This document shows, one piece after another, positions 1 through 13,694 of a DNA stretch of 64,000 bases (positions are counted from its first letter, which is position 1; every line of letters begins with the position of its first letter). Where the stretch lies: assembly GCA_963210315.1 (NCBI GenBank), contig OY723323.1, positions 682,001-746,000 of the forward strand. Direction: 5' to 3'. A program made the position numbers and the translations under genes. The notes under the pieces were generated by a model, which saw only the letters and a program-made list of their open reading frames with translations, ran no database searches and was not told the DNA's origin. Source of the stretch: Rhynchopus euleeides. Taxonomy: Eukaryota > Euglenozoa > Diplonemea > Diplonemida > Diplonemidae.

Positions 1-3000
1 CTGACCATCATGGGCGAGGGCTTCTCTGGCGACTCGTTCCTCGGGGCGAACCGGGCGTACATCGGGGAGGAGGAGTGCGAGGTGATGGAGGAATTCACCA
101 CGGAGAGCAGGCTGGTCTGCAAGCGCACCCCTCCGGCGCACGGGGCTGCCGCAACGGCGGATCCCATGGGGGTCCGTTACACCGCACCTTCGTCCGTCTC
201 CACAAAGGTTAACGTCAACGTGGATGGGCGTTGGGTGACCCGCACAGAATCATTAACATACTCCAGTGGGATGACAGCATACGTGGAGGGTTTGAGCCAC
301 GTCAGTATATACGGAGGGACTTTCTACTTCAGAGGGGGGCTTATATCGAGATATCCCGCGCAGTATCGGGTAGAGCTGGGGGACCAGGTCCGCTGCAGCA
401 CCCTGGAGCTGATGGAGGGTGGGAACATCGAGGCGTTTGCCGAGGAGCCCAACACGGAGCGGCACTTCGCATGCGCCCCGCAGGAAAACGACGCGGGGTT
501 CCACAACGCATCCGTTGCGCTCGAGGAGGACCTCATGTCGCAGTCCGTCGACACAGGGGCGGGGGAAGGGGCCCCGCCTGCGGACGCAGTTGGTGCCGCA
601 CTCCCCTCTCAGGCAGATCTGCCCGACCTCTTCAAGATGAACCACGAAGGCCTTGTCTACCAGGTGGTGCACCACCCCTCGGTGAAGGAGGCACGCCCCC
701 TGCGCAGCTCCACCCTGGGCGGGACCCTCCTGACGCTCGACGGAGAAGGCTTCTCCCAGAACGACACGGAGAACATCGTGACTGTGGGGGATCAGGATTG
801 CGCCGTCCTCTCCTCCTCCCCGACCCGCATCGTCTGCGAGGTTGCGGCTGCTCCCGAGTCCTCCCCGGGGTCATGCTCGTCATGCCCTTCCGCCTGCTGC
901 AAGCCTGGGTCAGCTGGGCTCCTCCACCACCGCTGGCCGATGCACAAAGGAAAATCATCCGGAGACGGCGACGGAGGCGATGGTGACGGAGGTGACGGCG
1001 ACGGCGACGGAGACGGAGACGGCGATGGGGACGGCGCAGTGGGAAACCCCTCCTACATCGCCTACCCGGGACTGATTGCAGTGGCAAAGTCGCATACGCC
1101 GGAGGCACGGGTATGGGAGGAAGATCTCTCCGACTGGGATATTTTGAAGTTTGGGACACACTTCCAGAAGAGCGGGGTTATCTCCTCAGGGGATGAGGCG
1201 CGAACCGCAGAGAAGGACCGCCCTCACGACGTCATCAACGTCATCTCCGGGTTCTTCATCCCACCCTACACCGGAGACTACCAGTTCTATGCCAGCGGGA
1301 ATGACTTTGTCGACCTTTACCTGCAGCAGGAGGGGTCGTCATCACTTTCCCTCATCGCGCGTGCGAACCAATCCGTCAACATCCGCGCCGGGAGGTATTA
1401 CAGCGCAGGGTCCACAGGGGGGACCCCCTCGGTCAGCGCCCCCATCGCGCTGACGGAGGGTGTGGGTGTATACCTGGAGGTGCACCACGCAGACCACACC
1501 GGGGACAACTTCTTCCACATCGGGGTGTCGCACGGGGGGGACATCGTGACCTGTGCCAACTGCACGGGGCTCAACCCCTATCACACGGTGCCCGCGATGG
1601 CGACGGTGCAGGGGAGCGCCATCACGGTGGAGGGGAAGCGCGTCGGGATCCCCTCCAGATCGGAGTGCGACTTCGACATCGGGTCTGCCGTGGAGCAGCG
1701 CCTGGGGAAGGGGGCGCACGTGATTGGCGGGGGGGTCTCGGAGGGGGAGACGTGCCGCTACTTCATCCATGTCTTCCGCCCACAGGGCCCCATCGCCTTC
1801 GAAGGCGACGGCGTCGAGACACTCCTCCGAGGAAGCCACGACTGGTTCTACGAGCCAATCCCTCTCTATATGCTCCGCACCCCGGTCGCCACAGGGAACG
1901 CCCCGATCTCCATCTCCGTCAACGACATCCCGGCGGTGCACAACCGCACGGCGGGGCTCCATGTCGAATTCTCCGCCTCCCTGATCTCCGGCGCATCCTC
2001 CGTCACCGCATCGGTCCGCCGGGGGGAGTGGCTGTCTGTCGACATCACAAAACCCTCCTCCTTCACACCAGACCTCGAAGTCGCCTCTGTCCGAATCGGA
2101 GGGCTCCCCTGTGAGTCAGACTCGGAGGGAGATGGCGGACTTCGTGCCTCCTCCGGCAAGCTGGAGTGCCGCGTCCCCGACCTCCCTGCAGGGCAGCATG
2201 TCGTCGACATCCACCTCGGGGAATACGGCCGCCCTGAGGGGGGGCCGTTCTTCACGACTTACCCTCTGCTCGCCGCTTCGGTCACCCCCTCCGCCACCGG
2301 GGGTATCCACGGCGGTGCGGTTATCACCATCTCGGGCCAGGGGTTCTCCCCAAACCCCGCGGAGAACGCGGTGACGATCGGGGGGGAGGTGTGCAACGTG
2401 ACGCGCGCCGCAACCCAATCCCTCGTCTGCCTCACCCCCGCGGGCTCCCCGGGCTCCGCGGAGCTGCGGGTCTCCGCCTTCGGGATGGTTGGCACCTCGC
2501 AATACACCTATGAGACTGGGGTTGCACCGCAGGTCACCTCTGCGGGGATGTCATCCGGGGAGCCCCGCCTCCCCGCCTCTGGCAAGGGCACCCTCGTCGT
2601 CGAGGGGAACGCCTTCCCACCGCCGGAGCTCTCCCGTGTCCTCCTCTGCGTTTCCGGGACAACCGCGTGCTCCAACTGCAAGGTGGACACCAACCGATCC
2701 TCGGAGTCGCGTGTGGAGTGCGAAACACCCCCCCTCCGCGCCGGAAGCTTCGAGGTGAGGGTACAGCACCCCTCCCTCGGGTGGAGCCAGCCAGGTGTTG
2801 TTCTGGATGCCGATTTCATCGTGACGGATCTCACCCCGTCCTCCGGAGGGAGCCTCGGGGGTGGGATAATCACCATCTCGGGGAGGGGTTTCACCGCGGA
2901 GACCTTCGTGATGGTAGGCCCCGTGACGGAGGTGGGGCTGGAGTGCCCGCACCGCAACGTCTCGGATGACACCCTGATCTGCCAGATCGAGAGGAACACG

Positions 3001-6000
3001 CGGCAGCTCTCAGGGCACCTCACGGTGAGGGTGTATGCGAACCGGGAGGAGTCACACAACGACGGGATCCACGCCCCATGCCCTCCCCGGACGGAGGGAA
3101 TCCCCGCGACATTCAGCCACTCCTGTGTCTACCATATGGGCTCTGAGGGGGTCGCGAAGGTGAAAAGTTTTCAGCAAGCCGCTTCAGGGCATTCCTCCAG
3201 TGTGACCATCCGAGGGGAAGGCCTGGATGATGTTGTCGAGGTGCGTGCGGGGGACACCCTCTGTGACATAACAGAGTCCTCCGGCACGCTCGTCCGGTGC
3301 GATATGGGGGTGGGTCTTGCAGGGTCTTACCGCCTGATGGTGACGGATTCCCAAGGCTTCGCCTCGCTCCCCTCGGGGAACGGGCAGTGGTTCCGATTCC
3401 AGGCATCTGTCGACTCTACCACGCCGAGCTCCGGAAGCAAGGGGGGAGGGACCTCTGTGACCATCCAGGGTGCGGGGTTCCACACCGAGGGCAACGCCAC
3501 ATCTGTCACCATTGGAGGAGCGGAGTGCCGGGTCACGGAGGTGTCCCGCACCTCCATCTCCTGCCTCACCGGGGTTCGGAAATCCGGAACGGATGTGGTT
3601 GTCACCACCGATGGGGTCACCGGATCCCTCAGAGGTGGTTTCGCCTACCCCGGGAGGGAGACCCCGAGCGTGACTGGCGTGTCTCCCACAGTCCTCCCTG
3701 CGACGGGCGGGGTTGTGACCATCACCGGGTCGAACCTGCTGCAGGGGGGCCAGGCTGAGGTCACCCTGGGCGGGGTGCCCTGCGCAATATCGGAGTCTTC
3801 TGAGGGAGAGATAATCTGCAGCACCGCGGCCCTCCCAGCCCTGCAGGCTCCGCCGGTTGTCTCCACCGCGTCGGGCCTCTCCGTCGCGAGGAGCGGGGTG
3901 GCTGTGTCCGTCCCCCTCTCGTTTGCCTCCACCTCCGGATCCCAGCAGAGCGCCTTCCTGGGGGGCAGATCCCTCACCCTCCAGGGGAGTGGGTTTGGCA
4001 CATCCGCCTCGGCCGTCAAGGCTTCTGTCTGCGGGTTCCCCTGCGAGATCCGGGGCGTGGATGGGGGCTCGCTGACATGCCTGACACCGGGGCTCCGCTC
4101 GAAGGCTGCGGCGAATGCATTCCCCGCGGCGTGGCCTGTGCAGAATCTGGAGCTTGTCGGAAGGGATCCCTACAACAACAGAGGTTATAACGAACGCGCA
4201 GCGCTGCTTGTCGATGGGGATTACACGACAGGGGCTCTTTTCCGCTGGCAGGGGGGTGTGCTGCTTGACATCGGAGAGGGCTTTGCCGCCTACCCCCGCG
4301 AGATCTGGTTTTTCCCGGCGGACATCAAAGGCGCTCTCCGCGCCACCCAGCAGGGGATTCTCGTAGAGATTGGCGACAGCCTAGATGGGTCCACCTCCAA
4401 TTACACCCTGCTGCACAATGTCACCTATGTCCCCCTCGCGGGGTGGACCAAAATCATCTTCCCCGCCGACATCCCCGCGGGGAGATACATCCGCTTCACC
4501 CACCCGACCTACCGGCTGGGGCTCTCGGAGGTGTTAGTGAAAGGGCATAAGCTCGCAGGGAATGGGGTGCTGACGAATGATACTCTCTGCCCCATCTCCG
4601 TTGAGGTGAATGCGCTGCCCCCGTGGCCTGCCCCGGGGGGTGTCCCGGTGGTGCAGGCGGAGCTGCCGGAGGGGGGCGGAGGTGTGGAGTACGTCCCGAC
4701 GGCTCCGGTTGTCACGTCGTTCGACCCGGAATACGGAACTGCCGCGGGGGGGACGGTGGTGACAATCGCGGGGGAAAACCTGGACTCATCCGCCACCCCC
4801 GAGGTTTCGGTTGACGGTATCCCCTGTGAAGTGCTGTCGAGCTCTGCCACGGAGGTCACATGCAGGACAGGCGCGAGGCCCGGGCTTCCGAAGGAGGAGG
4901 ATGTGGGGTTCATTCTCCGCATCCCCGGAAGAGGATTCGCTGCGATCAACACCGACCATTTCCTATACGCCGACAAATGGTCCAGCTCGCTCACCTGGGG
5001 TGGGGGGCCCATTCCCCAGGAGGGCGACAGCGCCGTGTTGGTGAAGGGGAGGAATATCATCTTGGACGAGTCGCCTCCAAAGCTGTACTTCCTGGTGATC
5101 GACGGGGCGCTCATCTTTGACGACTCGAAGGATCTGTCGCTCGACCTGCAGTTCATCCTGGTCCGGGGGGGGAGGCTCCAGATCGGGAAGAGGGAGAGGC
5201 CTTTTCAACACAAGGCGACCATCACGCTGCATGGGAACCGGACTGACATCCCCCTCCCTGTGTACGGCACGAAGAACATCGCGGTGAGGGGAGGGAGCGT
5301 TCTGCTTTATGGCCAGAGGAAGAACCCAACGTGGACCCGGCTTGCGGAGACCGCAGTGAGTGGGAGCACCAGCGTGACCCTGCGTGAGGACTTCAACTGG
5401 CAGGTGGGTGATTCCATTGTGATCGCCCCAGGGAGTTATGACCACCTGGAGGGGGAGACCCGGGAGATCTCGCGGATCGAGGGGAGGACCCTTTTCTTCG
5501 ACAAGCCCCTCCGCTACGAACACTTCGGCGCGGTGGAGACGCACCACGGGCATCAGATCGACATGTCTGTGGAGGTGGGTGTCCTCACACGGAACATCAA
5601 GATCCAGGGTGACTCCGATTCCTGGAAGCAGAAGTTTGGCGCGCATATGATATTCCATTCCCCGGATCGCCCCGTTAAGGCGCATATCGAATACATCGAG
5701 ATGACGCGTGTCGGACAGGCGAGGATCGTCGGGAGATACCCTATCCACTTCCACATGGAGAGGGACAGGCCGGAGGATGTGCACGTTGTGGGGTGTTCCA
5801 TCCACCACTCGTGGAACCGCGCGATCGTGCTGCACAGCACGTCGTTTGTCACGGTGGAGAGGAACGTCGCCTTCAACGCGATGGGGCATATGTACTTTGT
5901 GGAGGATGGGAATGAAAAATACAACACATTCCGGTATAACCTCGGGATCGGGGCGAAGCCGACGGGGGGGCAGCTCGCGCACGACGTCTTCACCTCCGTG

Positions 6001-9000
6001 TATTGGATGGCGAACCCGCAGAACAACTTCATCGGGAATGCCGCGGGTGGCAGCAGCCACATGGGGTTCTGGCTGTCGCCGCCGAAGCACCCCAGGCGCG
6101 GGTCCTTCACCGAGAGGGAGTGCCCGGACCAGCTGCCGCTGGGGCTGGTGACTGGGAACACCGCACACTCCAACGGAAGGCACGGGTTCTGGGTCCATCC
6201 CAACCACTACGCGAGGGAGACAGAGTGCGGTTCGAAGGAGGAGTCGGAAAACCCATATGCGGTCAGCACCGTGTCCCACATGCGGTCCTGGAAGAACAAG
6301 GAGCAGGGACTTGGGTTGGTGGATGTCGGCCCTTACATCCTGGAGCATATCATCGCGATTGACAACAACGATGCAGGGGTCGAGGTTGGTGATATCACAG
6401 GGGTGCAGGGGGCGATCGTGCGGCACTGTGTTTTCGTGGCCCACTCCTACAGCAACAGGCAGGACGAGTGGAGGCTGTTCCGGGGTGTCACGGGGTACCG
6501 CGGCCTCATCACGCCCAAGTCGGAGGGGTTCAAAGGGTACGACCTGACCTTCATCGGTTTCAAAGACATGACGGATGGGGACGGGTCGCGGGCGAACCAC
6601 GCAGGAGTTTACACCTGCTGCAGGTGCTGGAATGACTGCAGCAGCGAGATGGGCGCTTTCACCTACAGGTTTTGGGATATCAAGTGGCACGATTGCCCCA
6701 ACAGAGTTATGTTCGGATGGCCACACAACGACATCGTCGTGGATGTGGATGGGACATTCTCCGGCGAAGCGCCCAACAGCACGCTGCTGCCACACCTCGC
6801 ACACGCCGCTCTGCCTGAGTGCCGTGCAGGGTCCACCCCGCACACCAGCCACAGCGGGTTTGGGATGTGGACCGGGTCCCGCAATGTTGCAGGCATGGTC
6901 TGCCCTCCAAAGTACGCATTCCACAAGGTGGTGGTGCACCTGCCTGTGCCTGATAAATACCTCCTCTTCACGTTTGACATCGAGTCGGAGCACGGGAGGA
7001 CGGTGATTATCCACGATGAGTCGAAGAACCGCATGTGGACCACGGGGTGGTCGATCCCTGTGGCGACAACAAGCGATGTCAGCCAGCAGGTGCCCTTCAA
7101 GATATACTACGGCGAGAACCTCGACTGGGATGCGCTGCAGGTCTGGGTGCAGGAGTTTAACGAGGTCCCCTTCAAAGGGCCACTGCAGCTCGACTTCAAC
7201 TATACGAACAGCAACTTCCTCTTCGACGTGACGTCGAAGCGGCAGTCGGGCAACAAGAACCGGATCATACAGGAGGACCCCGAGCCCCCCCTGGTGTACG
7301 ACATGTCGTTCCACAACACATCCTTCCTGCTGACCGCTGCGGCGGACGCCCCCGAGTCCTTCTGCAACATGAACCAGGACACGAAGACCCTGTCGCTGGT
7401 TTTCAAGGACGGCGACCCTGACAGCAAGATCAGCGCCCCGGGGAAGGGGCGGTTCGTCCACATGGTGCCCATCCCCTGCATGACGCTGAAGGGCTCCGAC
7501 CAGTGCATCAAGATGCTCGACGAGGTGGCGCGGGAAGAGTGGTATGCAGCGGGTGGGTCTATTGTTTATACCTGTTGGGTGTGTGTTCTGCATGGCTTTG
7601 TGGGAGAGGCCTGTGCTGGCGGAGGTTCTGCGCTGCACAAATGCGCGCCCTTCTGTCGGTAGCTTACTTAGCTCCCTGGAAACACAGAAACCGGAAAATG
7701 TTCTGTTCGCTTCCACCTTAAATTCCCGCAAAGTTTCGCTGCCATGATATAAAGGGTATAGGATTCTGCGTAGTGTTTTTTTGTTTCCTTCTCTCTGTCA
7801 TGATGTAGCATTACAACCTCTCTTTCCCTGCCAGGAACTGGACCGAGCCAGGTGCATGGGAGAACGGCACCATCCCCCGCGACGGCGAGGACGCGGTGAT
7901 CCGCAAGGGCAAGGTGATCTACCTGAGTGGCACCACAGCTAACCTCCGCAGCCTTATCATCCAAGGCACCCTCATCTTCGTTGACGGGGCTGACGTGACG
8001 CTCAGCGCCAACCACATCTTCATCCAGGTATGCCCGGCACTGCAAAGGGCATTTTTCTGTCAGAATTCTGTCAAACCATGCCTTTTAAGCTGAGGCGTGT
8101 CGCAGTTCCCGACTGATGCGTGGTGTGCTGCCAAAATCTCCCACCCACCCACCCTCCTCCTTCAGTCGGGCGAGCTGCACGTGGGGTCGAGGTCGGTGCC
8201 GTTTGACAGCACCGCCACGATCAACCTGCGGGGGGACCACGAGACGCCTGCCATCGCCGTGAGCCGGGAACACAGCCTGGGTGCGGCGGTGCTGGCGAAC
8301 TTCGGCAACCTGCAGCTGCACGGGAGAGACATCGGCAATGTGTGGACGCGCCTGGCGGCAACAGCCGTAGCGGGGTCGCTGCAGATCGAGCTGACCACCG
8401 ACGTCGCGTGGGATGTGGGCAGCAGCATCTGGATCACGACGACGGACTATGAGAACGACCACAACGAAGTGGCGGAGATCGTCGCAATCGTGGGCCGCTT
8501 CGTCACCCTCGCAGCCCCGCTGCAGCACGCCCACCTGGGGGAGACCTCCGACGGGTTCGAGCTGCGTGCAGAGGTGGGGCTGCTGAGCCGCAACATCCGC
8601 ATCGGGAACTTCGACGGCCTGCGTTTCGGTGAACAGGCCTACGGCTGCCACGTGATGTTTGGGGAGCTTTCAAACGACCCGCAGTTCAGCGCCTCAGGAA
8701 GTATTTCGTACACCGAGCTGTCGCACTGCGGGCAGTGGGGTGGCGGCCGGGGTGCCCTCTACATGCACAAGCTGACGCGCAACACTGTCACAGTGGACAG
8801 CGTCAGCATCTGGAACAACAACGTCTACGGGATCAAGGTATGGATTGCAGCCGGCATGCAAACTGCGAGCCCACCCGCCACACAACACCACAAGTTGACA
8901 CCCTCTCTCTGAAGTGCAGAAGGGTGCTGCCCCGACCTAATAGGTGGCAGAGGGGGCACACTGGCAGGGTTGGCACATAGTGTGAAGGCCCAGTGGTGTG

Positions 9001-11991
9001 GTAGAGGTTCCATCTCAGGTGCTGCTGCCACCGCATCCCTCCATCCACACTGCAGGCGTACCGCATGCAGGGCACTGGGCGCCTGCAGGTGTCCAACAGC
9101 GTCCTGTACCGCTCGCGTGCCCCGACCATCGAGATTCAGAACTCTGGAGGGGATACGGATAACCTCGTCAGCGTATGTAGCCCTCTTGTGGGGACCAATG
9201 CTGGGGATGCTGGGTTACACGAAGGCATTGCATGGACTCCCGCACCCCATCCACGGCCCGCAACTGCAGATTGTCGGCACCCTTCTGGGCGGCACGGAGC
9301 ACGAGAGCGACGGGGAGCTGACGGAGATGAACTGCGCTCTGTACAGCTCGCGCCCTGTGGTTGTGCGCGACACGGTCGTGGCAGGGTCGTGGGGCGAGGG
9401 TTTCTGCATCCCTGCCGACCGCTGCGGTGCGGTGGGCGGCAACACGGGGAACGAGGCGCACTCCTGCGCGCACGGCTGGTTCATGGTCCGCAGCAACTGG
9501 TGCAACGAGCTTTCCTTCGCACGGGGGTGGAAGAACAGCTACCTCGCTGTGTTCAGCATGATGGCGGGCCACGCCCAGGTGCGCCAATCCGTGTTCCACG
9601 ACAACCACGCCGCGGTGAACCTCATTAAGACAGGCAACTACCGCACCACCCTGAAGGTCCTCGACACTGTCATTGCAGGTCGCTCCTCCTCACTCGCAGC
9701 AGTCCCGTGCACCTCGGTGCAGTGTGTGTCGTACCACGGGGACCCCCTCTTCGCGAGGAGGTCGAAGTGCGGCGACAGGAACTTTGAGACGGCGTACACC
9801 TTCGAGACAGCGTCGACAGGCATCATCCTGTCGCAGAGCAGGGCCTCTCCCAAGAAGGCGAAGATGAAGCGTCCCATCATGACGCCGTTGCCGTACGACA
9901 AGCTTGGAAAGGTGGGTTACTTCGGGAGCACATTGGTGCAGAATGTGACCTTCAGGAACTTCAAGCTCGGCGGTGCCTGTGGGAGGGATGCGGTGTTCCT
10001 TACAATGGGCCAGGCGCGCACGCACGTTATCCCGACCACCGTGCTGAGCGCGCAGTGGGACAACGTGGATGAAGACGCGAAGTTCTATTTCCACAGGTCG
10101 GCTTCTGAGTGGCGCACGGGGGTGCAGTGCGGTGACGGCTACGACTGCACAGGGCTTGAGATGGCGTTGGTGCGGTCGCCTGACAACACGCTGTTCGGGG
10201 ATGGGGTATGCCTGTGGTGCAGAGGGGCGGTGGTGTCTACAACGGGTGGGATTCATCGCCTCAGGGGGTTCCGTGTGTCGAAGCCGTCAACGCATTCACA
10301 TCAAAGCAAATCTCTCGCAGCCTGTTCACATTGAACGGTGTGCTGTGACCCGAGCGAAATCTGATGCTCTGCCACTCCACGCATCCACCCCACACCCACA
10401 GGGCATCAACCAGGCTGTCGTGTCGAACATGGAGAATGTGGCATCACCCGGCCGCTGCAGCGCTGTCGGTGTATGCACCCCTGCTGGAGATATCAACCCA
10501 CTCTCTGCTGACTTGCAGGTGTTCTTTCCCGTTTGCACAAACATAGCAAAAAGAAACCCCGGCAATCCCCTATTTTTTTCTTGCCGAATGTCAACAAACC
10601 ATCCACCCACACACCCCCTCACCGCCCCCCCTCCGCCTCACACAGACATGGAACGCCATGAAGTGCCCCAACACGAGGTTCGGCGAACTCTTCATCCGCT
10701 CGCTCGACCCCGACGGGAAGGAGCGCGGGCTGTTCCCTCTGCGCATGGAGAGGAGCGAGTCCCCTGGCAAACCCTTCTACCTCATCAACCAGCCCCCTGA
10801 CTCCTACAAGGAAACGGAGTGGCCGAACTTCCAGCGGGAGCCCTGGTTCTGGCCGATCGTGGAGACGGGCACCACCTACAAGGTGGACTTTGGGGATCTG
10901 CCGCCGCGCCGGTCGACATGGGAGCTGCAGAACTGCGACCGGGGGGACAAGGTGCTGCTCCGGGTGCACTACCCCGAGCCGCTGCGCCTGCAGGTGTGGC
11001 TCGACCCCGACAACAACGAGACGGGGAGGGCGCCGACGTCGGAGGCGCCTGTCAACATCAGCATGCCGCACTCCACAAACTACTACGAGGGTGGGGAGGA
11101 CCGCATCCTCAACGTCGTGATGGAGTGCGCCAAGGGGTTTGAGATTCACCAGCTCCTCGTCGTGAGGGTGCAGATGAGGCTCGACATGGACATCAACGAA
11201 TTCTTCGACGAGGATAACAGCAAGAAGTTTGCACGGAACCTCGCGTCCCTCCTCGGGGTCCCGGAGGAGAGGGTCCGAATCGTCGATGTCCGGGCGGGCT
11301 CCGTTGTGGTGGATTTCACCATCGAGGCTGCGGACAGCCAGGGGTACGACGTGGCGCAGCAGCAACGCGATCTGGAGGCGCTGGCCTGGAAACTGGGGAA
11401 CTTCACAGAGGACGCCCTGCAGCAGCAGCTGGGTGTGAAGGCCCTGCTGGAGTCGCTGGCCCTCAGCGGCCTGCCCGGGTCATGCGCCAACGGGACAGCC
11501 GATGTCTCCCTCTGCGGGACGGCGGTGGTCACCTCGGGCAGCAGCGGGGACTCGGGCTGGAAGATCGGTGTGGGTGTCGCTGCCGCCGCGGTTGTGCTCG
11601 GTGGCGTGGTTGCCGTGGCGATGTACCTCAAGGCACGCAGGGAGATCCACAGGAAGCTGACGGTGCTGGAGGCGGATGGGACGTCTGCCAGCGGGAAGGA
11701 TATGGAGGACAACGATCTGTTCGGCGACGCGGATGAGCTACCGGACTATGTCCCGAAGCAGTTTAACCCCGAGCTCACCGGGAACCACGCGCCGCAGGAT
11801 CCGTACAACCCGAAGATGGTGGTGCCTGAGATGCGGCCACGTTTGAAGAGCATAAAGATCAACCTCGACGAGTATGTGCTTTTTTGGTTTTTGACATGCC
11901 ACTTCACAGGGCCTCAAACACAGCCTTGATACAGCAAAAAGTAGACCAGAAATGTTCCTCCCACAGTTGCTGGTCATGGTGTCTCCAATAA
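1..11991 (+). CDS. Fibrocystin-L/PKHD1-like surface protein (5' truncated by window)
   Basis: The frame is open from base 1, inside an IPT/TIG domain, so the gene starts upstream. Exons: 1-7541, 7835-8027, 8166-8837, 9056-9172, 9270-10205, 10402-10470, 10646-11871, 11910-11991; every internal donor is GTATG and the visible protein is about 3,610 aa. Domains in order: about nine IPT/TIG repeats (GxGF motifs, paired Cys) between residues 1 and 1650; an Asp-Gly run (~320-345); a PA14 domain (~370-510); a discoidin-like insert (~1375-1500); a first G8 domain (~1655-1780); parallel beta-helix repeats rich in His and Asn; a second G8 domain across exons 2-3; a second beta-helix region; a SEA-like segment; one transmembrane helix (11564-11629); and a short acidic tail. 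Animal relatives with this layout are large receptor-like surface proteins; the role here is unknown. The last 38-nt intron is inferred from its GTATG donor and from an equally short intron at 46333. Without it the frame ends at 11929, inside repeat DNA. Confidence 0.5.
958..1034 (+). repeat. In-frame Asp-Gly codon repeat
   Basis: A GGAGAC/GGCGAC-type hexanucleotide repeat encodes an alternating Asp-Gly tract inside the fibrocystin-like protein, between an IPT repeat and the PA14 domain. It is probably a flexible acidic linker, and its length is likely to vary between strains. Confidence 0.5.
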
Positions 11992-12047
11992 AGCGAAAGG
12001 ACTGCGATTTGTTTGTCTTGTTTAGAAGGGGGGCAGGCCCCCCCCCC
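11890..12047. repeat. Dispersed repeat overlapping the 3' end of the fibrocystin-like gene
   Basis: The stretch from TGCCACTTCACAGG onward is clearly related to 18659-18790: shared blocks include AAAAGTAG, CAGTTGCTGG and AAAGCGAAAGGA. The proposed last exon of the fibrocystin-like gene lies in it, so either the gene recruited repeat DNA as its terminus or the true terminus was displaced. It ends in a poly-C run at the hAT-type MITE. Confidence 0.5.
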
Positions 12048-12055
12048 CCCTAGGG

Positions 12056-12499
12056 CAGTGGTGGCTGCGTACGCGTACGCAGCGTGATTTTCAAAAAGTG
12101 CGTACGGCGTACGCGTACGCGTACGGCGCTGCGTACGGCAGTCTATGGAGCACAGGAGACGGCCATGGCCGCACACCAAATCCAACAGTCGAACTCAGGT
12201 GTACCAGGGGCAGCCTTCGAGCCTTCCAGTCGGAAGTGGTACCTTTTGCAGTATGATTGCGGGTGTACTTGCAGGTGTTGCGAGTTATTCGCCACGTGCG
12301 CGGCAAGGAACCATCTGTGAAAGGCAAGATCAAAGGCCAGGGCCCAGCCACCCGCTGGGTGGCCTACTGTGTGCTGAGAGACCTGGAATACCAGCCGTAC
12401 GCAAAATCTGCGTACGCGTACGCAGCGCGATTTTCAGAAAGTGCGTACGGCGTACGCGTACGCGTACGCGTACCGTACGGCCGTACGCTGCCACCACTG
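12056..12499. mobile_element. hAT-type MITE, 444 bp
   Basis: The ends are inverted repeats starting CAGTGGTGGC(T/A)GCGTACG, flanked on both sides by CCCTAGGG (12048-12055 and 12500-12507), an 8-bp duplication as expected for hAT. CCCTAGGG is a palindrome, so part of this could be terminal-repeat extension. Inside are two direct blocks rich in TACGCG (12070-12138 and 12393-12480). No transposase is present. The right-hand duplication is also the left junction of the neighbouring TA element, so this MITE probably landed on that junction. Confidence 0.5.
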
Positions 12500-12504
12500 C
12501 CCTA

Positions 12505-13660
12505 GGGGGGGTCTACTGGGGGAAACATTGGCCAAATTTTGAGGAACACGTTTTTGACCCCAAAAAGGTCGTTCTGGTGCCAGAAAGTGCCCAATATACT
12601 CCGGAAACCCGTTTCCGCCCACTCCCAGGGGGTGGAATGCCCCCGACGATGCCGTTTTTAGCAACCAAAATTTTTGGGACAGAACTTGTACCTGGGCTGC
12701 ACACCACAGGACACATCAAGCAGAGCAAGCACACCTCAACCTGCCAGATGCACAGAAGAACTGTTGTCGTTGATTGTTCTGAAACATAACAGCTTCTCGG
12801 TGCCCTCCAGAGGTCAAAAACCAAGCCAATATGAGGTAATCGCGCCAGGAACAGTTGTGGGAGAAGTATGGTACAGTTCGTGTCCCATTTGACGCTGTTC
12901 TTGGGAGCTTACGGCAGCTGGGTCTGTGTGGCACGGCGCATCCGTTGCCAGGGAGCGCGTCCTCGGGTGTGGTGCCTCACCTGCGAGCATGTGGCACAGG
13001 GACGCCATACGAGAGTCTCTCAGATGCCTCCTCTGATGGGAGGCAGCTGACTGGAACAGGCACCTGGTACAGCAGGCACGGGTACAAGAAGTGGCCAGAA
13101 ATAGCGCTCAGCAGAAGCGCAAGATTTTCCCGTCTCAGCTTCCAGCCCCAACTTCCGCTCAACGGTATTGTCGGGAAGTACTCAGGCATGGCTGCATTGT
13201 CAAATGGGAGGCTGATTGGGTGCCACAAATGACTGGATTGAGGGAGTCGACGGAGTCTACAGTTGAGATACGGGCCAGTCTCTCAAAGGAAGAGGAAACC
13301 AGACCTGATTGCTCTCGCCGACGAGCAGGGTGTTGTGCAGGGCGCAGTTCACGTACCAGAACTACGGACGGACCTCCTGAGGGCCATCCGGCGGCGCTGG
13401 CAGTCCCTGAGGGTGATACAAAGGGCAACAGCGGAAATAAGCAGACTGCACAATAGCCCCAGGTACAAGTTCTGTCCCAAAAAATTTCGTTGCTAAAAAA
13501 AGCATCGTCGGGGGCATACCACCCCCTGGGAGGGGGCGGAAACGAGTTTCCGGAGCATATTGGGCATTTTCTGCCAGCAGAATCACCTTTTTAGGGTCAA
13601 AAACTCGTTTCTCAAATTTTGGCCAATGTACACGCTTTTTTAGGTGCAGTAGACCCCCCC
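12505..13660. mobile_element. TA-flanked foldback element, 1156 bp
   Basis: Inverted arms of roughly 190 bp (12505-12697 and 13458-13660) start GGGGGGGTCTACT and are flanked by TA (12503-12504, 13661-13662). The interior has no convincing reading frame. The termini resemble the two 1147-bp elements at 48514 and 62615. The TA duplication suggests mobilisation by a Tc1/mariner-like or other TA-specific enzyme. Confidence 0.5.
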
Positions 13661-13694
13661 TACCCCCCCCCCCCCCTCCACACACACACACACG

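Noticed and set aside
4963-7731. A 922-residue minus-strand frame opposite the fibrocystin-like gene
   Set aside because: It is the shadow of a GC-rich coding exon; composition (Arg/His/Val-rich, no domain) is typical of antisense frames.
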